From Aricia agestis (Eukaryota; Arthropoda; Insecta; Lepidoptera; Lycaenidae), in contig NC_056418.1 of assembly GCF_905147365.1 (NCBI RefSeq), positions 1,022,001 through 1,086,000 on the forward strand: a DNA stretch of 64,000 nt, given 5' to 3'. Of this stretch, positions 45,601-56,975 are shown in pieces; position 1 is the stretch's first letter; each line of letters opens with the position of its first letter. The notes under the pieces are model-generated. The model saw nothing but the letters and a program-made list of their open reading frames with translations, had not been told where the DNA came from and did not search any database. The translations under genes and the position numbers were made by a program.

Positions 45601-48600
45601 CTAAGAAAAAAGGGATGACACTACACGATGTTGCCACTTTTTAATTTCTTCACTTTTTTGACAGACTATAAAACGATAGTTACTTTTCTTTGACACTGGA
45701 CACTGGCAACTGTACAAAGTAAAAAAAAAAGTTTGACATTAGCTGTCATCTGTCACTTTACCCGATGACAGCAGCATTCACCCGTCATTAACGTTTCAGC
45801 GTCTACCCGACAACCTGTTCATCAACTACCTGTCGCGCATCCACCGCGATGAGGACTTCGGCGTGGCGCTGCGGGGAGTGGCTCGGCTGCTCAACAACCC
45901 GCTGCAGCAGACTTACCTGCCCAACTCCAGCAAGCGCGTGGCGTTGCACCAGGAGCTGCTGGTGCTGTTCTGGAAGATGTGCGATTACAACAAGGTGTGT
46001 ACCATCAAAGAAATCTATACTTAATATTATAAAGCTGAAGAGTTTGTTTGTTTGAACGCGCTGATCTCAGGAATTACTGATCCGAATTGAAAAAATCTTT
46101 ATGGAAAGGCAATAGCGTGTAAATAGCTAAATTGCCTGCGGGATAATACAAAGTTCTCAAAATAAAACACTCCGGAATCCGTATAATGCCCGACTAACCT
46201 CTTCCATAGTCAGCAGGGGGTGCTCCTCAGGCAATTGCAGTAGCAGCAAGCCCGTTGGATCATGTAGGAGCAAGATGATTGTCTTCTGTAGCGCGTGGTC
46301 CGCTCCGGAGCGTAGCTGAAGTACTCTTGAATTTTGATGCACTTTGGTCGGCTGACCACACAAAAAGTTCACAGTGATTATATTGAAAAACCAAAAGGGA
46401 AAGAAACTTGAAATTCCAGCTGGATTAAGCCTTTTCAATGAAAAATATCAGAACAAAATTTTCTCGTATGCCGTCAAGCCCGGTCCGCGGCGAAAAAAGC
46501 CAGCAAACACTTGTCATCTGTCAAGTGTCAAAGATATTATGTATTCTTCGTCTTCTTCCGACAGTGGTGAATTGCCATATTATGTTAAAGGTTCATCCAA
46601 CGGTTGATGAACAGAAACTCCCAAACTGAGCTACATCCCAACAGTGGAAATCAAACACAACACAAATCCAGATTCCAGAGTGTAATTTGAGAACTCGTTA
46701 TTTAGTTATTAAGGAAATTAAGGAAATATCATATTATATTAAATTATAACAAAATTAAGTGCACAACCGCTTTTAGTGTTAGATAAGTTCTTTTATCGCG
46801 GAAGGCTTTAGGCTATATATTATCGCGCTAAGGGCCTCTTTCACCACTTCCTGATAAGGCTATCACCAATTAACTTGACAGATCGAGTATGGAGAATCTG
46901 TCAAAAAAGTTGTGAATAGCCTATTAGGCACTTTATCAGAAAGTGGTGAAACAGGCCCTAAGACTAATAAAAGCGAAGAAGCAGAAGAAAATGTGGAAAA
47001 AACGGGGAAAGTTATTTGAAAGGGCTTATATCGCAAACTACTGGAGCAATTATCATTTCATTTGGCACAGATTCAAAGTAGACCACCTTATGTATCACAG
47101 GCTATTTTTGTGGGCAAATTTGTGAAATTCCTAATTTGGGCGTAGGCGATGCCGCGCGGAACGTCTTTTTGATTAATATAAGCCGTTTACATTCAGCCAC
47201 TGCCGGCAATATTGGCCTGAATGCCTTCTGCGGCAGTAACGACGTGAGTGAGTTTAAGGCCGCGTTTCCACTGACGCGGAGCGGAGCTTAGTGGTGCCGA
47301 ATTGACCCATCACCATGCTCGAAATCTTCGCTCCGCTTCGCTGTCATTCCGCTGGAATAGCACGATTGGTCAATTCAAAGTAGACCGTAACAACGTCATT
47401 TCTCGTTTGTCTCGGGCCCAGGTTACAGGGCTGAATATAAATGACGCTATAGGCAGATGGTGAATCTATAGTTTTTGATCAGTTTATGACGTCAACTCAA
47501 ACAAGCAACTGTACCTACTTACTCCTTTCTGTGTCAAATGATAAAAAATTCGTTGTTTTAATTATTGTAGATGTGATAAAATTGTTCAATCTATCAAACT
47601 ATTGTGCAAAGCTTTTATCGCGGGCTATAAGCGCGGGGGCCGAATCAAGAAATTCCGTAACGAAGAACACCTAACATTCGTCTAACGTCGGTTTAGTTCT
47701 ATAGAATTCGGCTCGGTGTGGTTCGGGGTGTGGTGTGCGTGCGACTAGACGTATGCGAATTATAATCGCATAAGTTGTTAAAAATGCTATGCAATAGCTT
47801 TACCACGGCAGTCCCTGAGTGCGTTATTACGTATATTTTTGTTTCAGAAATTCATGTACTACGTGTTGAAGAGTAGCGACGTGTTGGAGATACTCGTGCC
47901 CATACTGTACCATCTCAACGACTCGCGCGCTGACCAATGTAAGTACCCATTAAAGCATCTTGCAGACGAACTGCAGTTGTATCTGCCTTGAGTTGTATCG
48001 ACGGCAGTTGACGACTGCAGTTGTGTCTGCCGTTGGCAAGTGCCGTTCGTCTGTAAGAAGCACAGACATAAATCAAGATAGATACCGCATGTCCCTCCAT
48101 TTGTATGAAAACGAGCGTGCCACTTTTTACCTACCTACTGTGACGTACCGATGATAAGAAATGTGTCCATTATCTAAGCCAACGTTTCTATTCGAATTTC
48201 TACAGCTCAAAACGGCACAATTAGGCATTTAGACATTTTAAAAATTCTGATTGACGTCCCATACCGATAGTAGACTAACAACTTTCGGAACAGACTTTCG
48301 AAAGACGAGCATTGCTCGTCGTTTGGGAACGCGATATGGCACGCGAAGTACATACACATGCGGTATCTATCTTGATCTATGTCCGTGGTAAGAAGCCGAA
48401 AATGCTTGCAGGCGTATGGACAGTTTCACAGAAATAAATTAAGATAGAAAGGCGACGCGCGTGCGTTGCTAAGGAATCGCTCGTGTCAATTTTTGCTTTG
48501 CTTTTAGTTAAAACAAATAACTTACCCGTGGAAAGAAATACCTCCTTTTGACCGATTCACTTTCGTACTTCTTTTTTTACAATTAGACACTGCACAATGA

Positions 48601-51600
48601 GGCATTTTTGCAAAACCGCTCCGGTGTAATAAAGTCGAGACGTACGCGCTGACTAAATGAACGTTCAACAAATCTTGCTCACTTGTGCAAGATTGAAACA
48701 CGCGTACTCCACCCGCTTAGCCGTTCTATCTTGATTTATTTCTGTCAACAGTTTACATTGCAACGTGACTTGGTGATAGCATTTTAAATGAGCCATTTAA
48801 AGGAATAGGCAGCCCAACACCGCTGCAAGTCTATCAATTCAAGGTGTTACTTTTAAGCTTTTGCATAGCTTTTATCGTGGGCTCTGAGCGCGGCGTCCGG
48901 CGTGGCGCATGAAATTCCGTAACGAAAAACCTAACCCCTACTCCGACCGCCATTGTCAGACTTCGGCACGGTGTTTATGTGCGTGCGACGAGATGCATTA
49001 TTATTTCATAAGTTAGTAAAAAAATGTCCCAAAGTGCCACACGTATTTTTTTGTCTACTAAATCGCTTCAATTTGAATTGCAATTTGGACTTACCATTAG
49101 GAAGCGTTAATAAATAGATAACGGAGTTTAATTATCTCTCATAAAAAATTACGATGTATTATAATTTCACAAAAAATTTTGGTCTTTCAACGCCGATACT
49201 TTCTCTGTGAACTCTCTAGAAGGAACACATACTTTTAAGCCCGGACGCACATTGTCCGAATTCTGATCAGAAACAGTTGAATTTCGCCGGACCGCCACCC
49301 CGCACACTATCCGAAATATCCTTCCGGCGAGTTCGAGATCACTCGGCTCAATACGTAAGAGACAGCGCGGACGTTCAACTGTTTCTGATCAGAAATGTCG
49401 TACAATGTGCGGCCGGGCTTAATATTACGACTTAGTTTTGTTACTCCATGTATATCGTAATATAGGTAGTAAGCCACCCAAATATGATAAAATAAAAATC
49501 TGCTGTGATCAATGATAGGTCATATATTTTTAACCCCTTTTAATTAATGAACCCCGCTTGCAGCGCGCGTGGGTCTAATGCACATCGGTGTTTTCATCCT
49601 ACTCCTGCTATCCGGGGAACGGAACTTCGGCGTGCGGCTCAACAAGCCCTACAGCGCCAGCGTGCCCATGGACGTGCCGGTGTTCACGGGCTCCCACGCC
49701 GATCTGCTGGTGGTGGTCTTCCACAAGATCATCACCACGGGACACCAGCGTCTGCAGCCGTTATTCGACTGTCTTCTCACTATATTGGTGAACGGTGAGT
49801 AAGAGTTTTTTTTGGAGTGAAGTTCCTTATCGCGCGTTGCGAAAGGAGGCTAGACGGAAACAACTTCATATAAACGCACCAGCGTGGCGTCAACTGACGT
49901 GCACGCACTTATACAAACCTCTGTGCGGCACGTTTTACTAAAGTATTGTTCTATGCTGAGCTATTGTTACCAGAATCCCTCTTCCATAGTGTCCCCATAC
50001 CTCAAGACGCTGTCCATGGTGGCGTCGACCAAGCTGCTCCACTTACTGGAGGCGTTCAGCACGCCGTGGTTCCTGTTCTCGCGGCCCCACAACCACCACC
50101 TCGTGTTCTTCCTGCTCGAGATGTTCAACAACATGATACAGTACCAGTTTGATGGTGAGTCACGAATGTTGCCACTGGACTTTGGAGTGGATTATTCTAG
50201 AGTTGTAGATTCTAGATGAACATGAATTTCACGGTTGGTGGTCATCATTTTGATGTAAATAAAAAAAATTATGTCTAAAAAATGCATTTAGATTTTTGAC
50301 ATTACAACTTTTTAAATTGTGTTATCGACCTTCTGTTTCCCAAGTGCCGCGATGTAGCTAAGGTCGCGGCACTTTGTGGCAAATAGAATTTCAACAGCCT
50401 TCATTGCTGTAGAAGTTCTATCGTGTCAAATAGATATCTTCTTCTTCATTTTATTTATGGCTCCTTTGTGAATCGCCAATGTCATATATTATCGTGACAC
50501 ATGACAACTGCTATAAAGACAGCAGTTTGACACGATAGAGACTAAGGACACATCGCGGCACCTGGTGGCAAAAAGAATTTCAACAACCCTCATTGCGAAA
50601 TTTTGCTGTTTAAAACCTTGCGTTAAATATATGTTGATATATCTTTTTTTTATGTATATGTGCAGGCAACTCGAACCTGGTGTACACGATAATCCGCAAA
50701 CGCAGCGTGTTCCACGCGCTCGCCAACCTGCCGCACGAGCGCGCCGCCATCGCGCGCACGCTGCGCTCGCGCACGCCGCCGCCCCCGGACACCGCGCTGC
50801 CCAGGTTAGTAGAACGGCCTTTCGACTCTAAGCGCGACAATTTTACATTCACTATCTTATATTAAATATCTTCCTTACTTGACACTCAGAGAATGTTGCA
50901 AAGTGTTGGTTTGCCACAATAATAGAAAAATTGGCAAGTTTGGTGCTAGTCGCCATTATAAAAAAGTAGTCTAAAAATAATTGCTTTCTAGAAACGTGGT
51001 GGTGATTTAATACGTTTATTTATTACAAAGCTCCCATCATGGCAAAATGCAATGTGACGATGCATTAAGATGATACAACACTGTCGCGTCCATAAAGTTA
51101 ATATACCTAGCGGAATAGAGAAACAAAGGCCTGAGCAAGAGAGATGTCACTATCAGTAACACTGCGTGGTAAAAAGAGACGTGTGATACATGACAGCAGC
51201 ACTCTTTTTTTGACGTCCAGTCGGCACGTGCCGCACGTTGACAATTTAATCTCATAGAAATTATGTTCAATCATGCTTGTGTAAGTGTATACGTACACAT
51301 ATTTTACACACAGATGAAACCAATTTCGGTTTCATTTGACAGCTCGAGATTGTTGCTCTATTCCGCTAGGTATATTAACTTTATGGTCGCGTTGTTTGTG
51401 TCAAACTTTTAATAAGTAAACTTGTATAGGTCGCGCAGCTGTGAGAGTATCGAGGCGGCGATGGAGGGGTCGCGGCCGGCGCAGCCCGCCGAGCCCGGCA
51501 CGCTCAACCCCACCCTGCCCGACACACCAGGTAAATACTACTCGCTCCAGGCCATTAAGGGGGGAGGGAGAATCCATCGTCCTTGTCTCTTCACTCTTAC

Positions 51601-54600
51601 GCCCGTCCTTCATATGCCAGGTGAATAAGGACAACGCGGAATCGATGCCAAAGTAGTTTTCTCGTAGTAGTTTTTAGTAGTTTTCTTTGAAATTTAGTAC
51701 TCAAATTAGTAGTAAAATTATTAACGATTATTCCCGTGGTGCTTCCCCTTCAGTTCTTTGACTTTCGGTGATTGCAACTTGTGCTGTCTCCCGCTTTGTA
51801 TGGGGAGGGAAACTGGAATTCTTCCCACTCCTATTTTCTTCTGATTAATTTCATTGCGGGTCCCAAGACAGCTTTAGCATGTCCCTCGGGCTCCCTGAGA
51901 TCATATCAAAGGGTTTTCGTGGTTGGATACCGCTGTCGATCCTGTAGTCCTACTAAGAAACCGTTTTGAGACTCAAACAATCGGACGAGAATACCGCGTC
52001 CTGCTCTGACAACGTCATTTCACGTTTGTTACAGTAGGAGGCGGCATTCTCGTCTGATTGTTTGAGTCTCAAAACCGTTTCGTGATATGGGCCCTGGCGA
52101 CACAGGAGATACAGTGCTGGGAATGTGTGGTGGGCCTAAGCCCGACAAAAAAAAGTAGTTTTCTCCTTGATTAATAATCGGCATTAGAATGTTACATTAT
52201 GTATTAAGATATTGACTCAGTTGAATGCACCGTTTTCACAATTATTTTTTGCCGCTAGGGCGCTTGCCCATACAAATCATAATAAAAAATTTGCTCTTTC
52301 AGCGCTGCTACTTTCACAGTGAACTCTATACAAAGGACACATACACACCCTAAAGTATTATAATTTTGTTTTGCTACTGTATATAAGGTTTTTTTTAAAT
52401 GAAATAAGGGGGCAAACGAGCAAAAGGGTCACCTGATGGAAAGCAACTTCCGTCGCCCATGGACACTCGCAGCATCAGAAGAGCTGCAGGTGCGTTGCCG
52501 GCCTTTTTAAGAGGCAATAGGGTAATAGGGGAGGGTAGGGATGGGAAGGGAATAGGGGCACTCCCCTTTTTTTGGGCCTCCGGTAAACTCACTCACTCGG
52601 CGAAACACAGCGCAATCGCTGTTTCACGCCGGTTTTCTGTGAGAACGTGATATTTCTCCTGTCGAGCCGGCCCATTCGTGCCGAAGCTTGGCTCTCCCAC
52701 GTCAAGGTTATAGGTATTACTTGAAAAAATCCTAAACCATGTCATTTAACACTTTACACTTTGCATTTAAGTATTACCTAAAGTTTATATTAGTCAGACA
52801 TTAATCGGCATTATAACGTTAGCGATATCGGCGATGACGGAGCGGGAGTCGGCGCACCCGGCGGCGAGCGCCGAGCTGCTGCCGCGACGCGCCGGCGACG
52901 GCCGCGACGACGATGACGCCCCCAAGCGGGTAAGTACTAGCAGAGAAGTTGATTCCTAGCCAGATGGGGGGCCCACGTAGTTTGGTCGCGTTACGTAAAA
53001 CCCAGCCGGCAGATCACGATACGACTAAATGACTTTGGTCCGTCAACTGCCTATGAATCAGTTTATTCGATGGCACAAATAAATAAAACAAGGGACCATC
53101 TATAAAGTACCTCATACGATTTTAAGATTTGTAGACACAGGTGGTTACATTGGTAAAACTTGCAGTATTTCCTAACCTTACTTTCTGCCGCGCACTGTAA
53201 AACTCTGGAACCGACTGTCACCAGCAGTATTTCCGGACGTATACGACCTGCAAACCTTTAAGAAGAGAGCGTATTTTCTCTTAAAAGGCCGGCAACGCAC
53301 CTGCAGCTCTTCTGATGTTGCGAGTGTCCATGGGCGACGTTAGTTCATAAAAAAAGTTTAACAATACCTGGTACAACAAAACAACAAAAACCAATTTTAT
53401 CCATATGCAATATTTTTGTTAGTGAGTGGCTTATAGAAGTTTAACTCTTTCCTTGGCGTAAAACACTTTCAATTTCCATCTCTTTTTGTCATCAGAAAGA
53501 CAGTATAAAGTCTAGTGGTGGCGGCAGCGGTGACGGCGGTACTGGTGGGGAGGACGGCGAGTGGTCGGCCAGCGGCGAGTGGGTGGCGAGCTGGCGCGGC
53601 CGCCTGCCGCTGCAGACCATCATGCGCCTGCTGCAGGTGCTCGTGCCCCAGGTCGAGAAGATCTGCATCGACAAGTGAGTGAAGTTGGGGAAAAGTGGGT
53701 GCTTTGTGGTAGTGAAGTGTGACCGGGTTATATACTTACTATCAGAGAAGTGGATTCATAGACAGTTGACGGACCTACGTCATTTGGCCGGTTTATGTCA
53801 GTTCAATGTAATTTACGCTAACATTACTCCTCGCGTACACTTATAACTACATAACAAACAGATGGAAAGAAGAATAGGGAATATTCTTGTGTATATCAGT
53901 GGCGCCATCTAGCCTTATATAGATTTTTTAATTCAAGAGTAACTGTTCCAACAAATTGTTCCAAATTCAAACGCGACTGTTCCAGGGGTCTGACGGACGA
54001 GTCGGAGATCCTGCGGTTCCTGCAGCACGGCACGCTGGTGGGGCTGCTGCCGGTGCCGCACCCCATCCTCATCCGCAAGTACCAGGCCAACGCCGGCACC
54101 GCCGCCTGGTTCCGCACCTACATGTGGGGCGTGATATACATACGGTGAGTGAACCGATCGGGGAAATCGATTCCTAGTGTCTAAACACCATGCCGAAGAT
54201 ACGCGGCCGAAGTTCCGTGGCCGATATTACGGCCGACGCATTCGGCTGATATGACCCACGTTAAGAGCCGAAATTACGCGGCGGAAATTCAGTTGCGTAA
54301 CTTTGTCCGAGTACTCAGTGTCTCGAACGCCGCCGAATTGACGCCGAAAAAAACACATTACCGCCGAATCGCTGCCGAACTTACGCTCGACTGAAGTTCG
54401 GCTGTACGCTATAACGCGACGTAATTTCAGCATGGTGGGTCATCGCTAATTTAAAATACATTGCAGGCGTCTTCGGCATGGTGTGTTTAGACACATGTTA
54501 ATATTTTTGTTAGTAAGATTGTTAGTGCGTAGTAAAAATAATTATATCAATTAAAGATGAGATAAAATGACGATATCTTTTATCTCAGAAATGTGGACCC

Positions 54601-54652
54601 TCCCATCTGGTACGACACGGACGTCAAACTGTTCGAGATCCAGCGAGTGTGA
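42671..54652 (+). CDS. HID1: HID1 (HID1 domain-containing protein), 17 exons
   Basis: Peripheral membrane protein of the medial/trans-Golgi needed for dense-core vesicle and neuropeptide sorting. Exons: 42671-42736, 42808-43021, 43435-43583, 43987-44040, 44409-44608, 45044-45185, 45386-45457, 45800-45994, 47848-47938, 49564-49794, 49990-50154, 50666-50804, 51430-51530, 52823-52929, 53496-53674, 53986-54144, 54589-54652. Phases join to 775 residues (human about 788). The start MGNADTK gives an N-myristoylation site (Gly2, Thr6). Conserved blocks include FWDQFW and VFALVPGAEIRALREESP (exon 2), PYNHLLF (exon 6), LFINYLSRIHRDEDF (exon 8), VGLMHIGVFILLLLSGERNF (exon 10), HHLVFFLLEMFNN (exon 11), LPLQTIMRLLQVLVPQVEKI (exon 15) and GLTDESEILRFLQHGTLVGL (exon 16), ending KLFEIQRV. 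Exons 13-15 code the variable, low-complexity linker. It is divergently arranged with the ACP gene about 2.5 kb away. Confidence 0.96.
43361..43446 (+). repeat. Perfect 43-bp tandem duplication over the HID1 exon 3 acceptor
   Basis: 43361-43403 and 43404-43446 are identical and each contains AAATTTCACAG followed by the first bases of exon 3. Only the second acceptor keeps the frame; the first reads five codons and then stops (TTATAA). Confidence 0.95.
45204..45300 (+). mobile_element. tRNA-SINE head fragment (HID1 intron 6)
   Basis: GTCCGTGGCTCAGTGGTTGAGCGCG ... GGGCTCGAATGACGCGACGG, 18 bp downstream of the exon 6 donor. Same family as 29573-29852. Confidence 0.75.
45532..45670. mobile_element. 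Hairpin MITE, copy 3 (HID1 intron 7)
   Basis: TATAGTCTGTCAAAAAAGTG ... GACAGACTATA, arms of about 65 bp, TA at each end. The cleanest copy for defining the family edges. Confidence 0.9.
46832..46958. mobile_element. 127-bp MITE with TAA duplication (HID1 intron 8)
   Basis: GGGCCTCTTTCACCACTTCC ... GGTGAAACAGGCCC with TAA at 46829-46831 and 46959-46961. Reverse-oriented sister of 18517-18643. The rest of intron 8 (to 47847) holds scattered repeat pieces such as TTTTATCGCGGGCTATAAGC at about 47614, recurring at 48870. Confidence 0.85.
48061..48387. mobile_element. 327-bp hAT-type MITE, copy 1 (HID1 intron 9)
   Basis: Termini of 32 bp with two mismatches (CACAGACATAAATCAAGATA). Perfect 8-bp duplication GTAAGAAG at 48053-48060 and 48388-48395. 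Confidence 0.9.
48427..48746. mobile_element. 320-bp hAT-type MITE, copy 2 (HID1 intron 9)
   Basis: CACAGAAATAAATTAAGATA termini related to copy 1. 8-bp flanks GACAGTTT / AACAGTTT. Only about 40 bp from copy 1. Confidence 0.8.
49239..49418 (-). mobile_element. MITE with GCCCGG termini, copy 2 (HID1 intron 9)
   Basis: Reverse-oriented relative of 8305-8513. Flanked by TTAA on both sides. Confidence 0.75.
51091..51385 (+). mobile_element. hAT-like MITE, copy 2 (HID1 intron 12)
   Basis: 295 bp, near-identical to 5161-5456. 8-bp flanks GTCGCGTC / GTCGCGTT. Confidence 0.85.
51957..52081. mobile_element. Inverted-repeat MITE (HID1 intron 13)
   Basis: Arms GAAACCGTTTTGAGACTCAA and matching reverse complement, about 36 bp each, roughly 50-bp centre. 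Confidence 0.8.
52386..52720 (-). mobile_element. A-tailed retroposon, minus strand (HID1 intron 13)
   Basis: T run at 52390-52396, GGGGGCAAACGAGCA, GGTGCGTTGCCGGCC, GGCGAAACACAGCGC. Sister of 30140-30470. Confidence 0.75.
53150..53345 (+). mobile_element. 3' end of a non-LTR retrotransposon ORF2 (HID1 intron 14)
   Basis: Encodes TLWNRLSPAVFPDVYDLQTF-like sequence (apart from small changes), then KRAYFLLKGRQRT, the usual ORF2 C-terminus of lepidopteran Jockey/CR1-type elements. It leads into the same GGCCGGCAACGCACCTGCAG tail as the A-tailed retroposons. Confidence 0.65.
54178..54494. mobile_element. MITE with GTGTCTAAACAC termini (HID1 intron 16)
   Basis: Termini GTGTCTAAACACCATGCCGA / CATGGTGTGTTTAGACAC. 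Interior rich in GCCGAAnTTnCG motifs. Related to 60657-60845. Confidence 0.8.
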
Positions 54653-54834
54653 TCGGACGCGGCGTGTGAACGGGACATAGCTTATACTCCTCCACGGTGC
54701 GTGTGAGGAGGCCTTACCTTTAGATGTTGTTTACACTCTGTTTAGACCCGATTTGATCTGAATGATTTTTTAGTTTCCGATGTTTGCCGCTAGGTAAACC
54801 CACAGGAAGCGCCACCTACTGGATTTGTTTTGTC

Positions 54835-54840
54835 AATAAA
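54835..54840 (+). terminator. AATAAA polyadenylation signal of HID1
   Basis: Canonical hexamer about 180 bp after the HID1 stop. Longer 3' UTRs reaching past 55 kb are possible because several ATTAAA/AATAAA variants occur further on. Confidence 0.45.
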
Positions 54841-55212
54841 AATTTAACATCACTATTAACTTTTCCACCTGCTATCGAGCGAAGCTATGCAGCAATAGGG
54901 TATTTCGTGACAATTGTCGAGTCAAATAGCTGTCATATTATGTCACGAACATAAAAATCCTCAATAACACTTATATTTGAATTATTTTTGGAACGAAGTT
55001 CCTTATCGCGCGTTGCGCAAGGGGGCTAGACGGAAAAAGTTGTAACGACACTTTTTTAGTACCTGCGAAGTAGAGGCAGAGGGCGTTGATGTGGCGATGA
55101 CGTCAACTTTAAATTCTACCATTCCTCTATGGTGGGAAATTTGAGTGGCAAGATTTTGATATATGCCCCGTACATTATCTGTCAAGCTCTTCATTAAATG
55201 TTTATTCATCAT

Positions 55213-55380
55213 TAAGCCCAGGCGTGCAATAGCGGCCAGGCCGCAACGGCCAGGCCATCGAAAGTATGGTGTGGCCGCAGGTCGTGTTGCGGCCAGGTGC
55301 GCGTCGTCTATGGCGGTTTCATATGAAGGTATCTATCTCGATAGCCGCCGCGGCTTGGCCGCTAGTGCGCGCCCGGGCTA
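55213..55380. mobile_element. MITE with GCCCAGGCG / CGCCCGGGC termini
   Basis: About 168 bp, GGCCAGGCCGCAACGGCC-rich. TTAA on the left and TAAA on the right. Downstream of HID1. Intergenic 55381-56975 is AT-rich with a short GC palindrome at about 56176-56285 (TGTATGCGTACGCGCC / GGCGCGCACGCATACA) and no gene. Confidence 0.65.
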
Positions 55381-56975
55381 AATGTATTTGAGTGCGGCAG
55401 AGTGATATTCGAATCGGTATTTTTTCACGTTCGGATTAAATTGGATCTCAACAGAGTATAGTACGATAACTATGTTTCGAACCCTTGTATATTATAATAT
55501 ATCTTTTATATATTAATCATTTTAAATAAGCAAAAAATAATCAATTGAAAGATTGTTATGCTGCTAAATTATGTGGTCCTTAAGATCTGATAATAGGAGG
55601 CATGTTATTATAAATTTATAAAACGTTTAACCATTTTATTATTTAATACTTTAAATATATTAATTACCCACTGAATAATTTTTGAATAAAAAACTTATTG
55701 TAGTTAATTGCAAAAAAATCAATGAAATATTATGTTTGTACCATAATATTATTTTTTTTTATTTTGAGGCTATTTTCATGATAAAATATTAAATATGTAT
55801 GTAGTATTATATTTAATTAAAGTTGCCTCTTCTTTTTGCACATCATTTCGAAATTAATATAATATGTTATTATTATTATTATATTTTTTATGTTATATTT
55901 TTATTATATTTACAAAATATGCGATTATTTATTTTGAGACCTTAAATAAATTTTTTACATTCCGACTATTCGTAACAGAACATTATTTTTGCTTATCTTG
56001 ATGCTTATAATATAAGCTAAATATTCTTTTTTTTGTGTTCAAGCATAAAGCCTTATAGATTCGTCAATATAGACAAAATATTGTATAGATTTTAAATACT
56101 GACATAGTTTTTGCACTGTAAATTCTAAGAATCACAGTATACAATGGTAGCACATCTTTGTAGAAAGTAATTAGTGTATGCGTACGCGCCGCCTAACCGC
56201 ACGCACGCACGTATCTCGCTGCTAGTGGGCGGAGACACTGCCTCGACATTGCGTACGCGTTGGCGTCCGGCGCGCACGCATACATTTAAACGGATGGCGC
56301 TGTGTTTATTGTATGTTCTCAGTTCTACTATTCTATACTGTGCAAGAATATTAAAGATTTAAAATATAATGTAATAAGATTTTTGTTGATGTAAAACTAT
56401 AATACCAGTTAATAGTTGTTTTTAATATTTATGTTAATGATTATTATAAAAAGTTCCATATTATGGGCTTTGAGCAAGACATAGATAATTTAAAATCTAT
56501 TTGTATTTGTGTGTTAAATCATATTTTATTCGAATCCATATATTTAGTTCTAATATAATTCGGTGTTATCCTTGTACATATTTCAATATTATTGTCTATG
56601 CCTTCTTCTGTTGTTGTCTCTGGAAAAATGTAATGTCTGCTCTGTACGCTGTGTGAAATGTTACCGCTAGTCACTTACATTTACCCTCGCGTTTATTTTA
56701 AGACTATTATTTATTTCCTTTCAATGACATTTTGTAGAAAAGTGATTATGGCAACAATCATATTTCGTGTTGCCAGCTCACATAGTTTATTCTAGTTTGT
56801 TATTCAATTTATTAAGATAGCTCGCATTGTATTTTTTTGTTGTTTTGCATGGCAATCCAGGTTTTATGTGTTGCCATCGTTCAAAAATATTTGTTAGGAT
56901 TAGTTGAATAACTATAAAATTATTATTTTAAAAAATGACTTGTTTTCGATAGTTATTATAAATTAAGTCTTTGTC

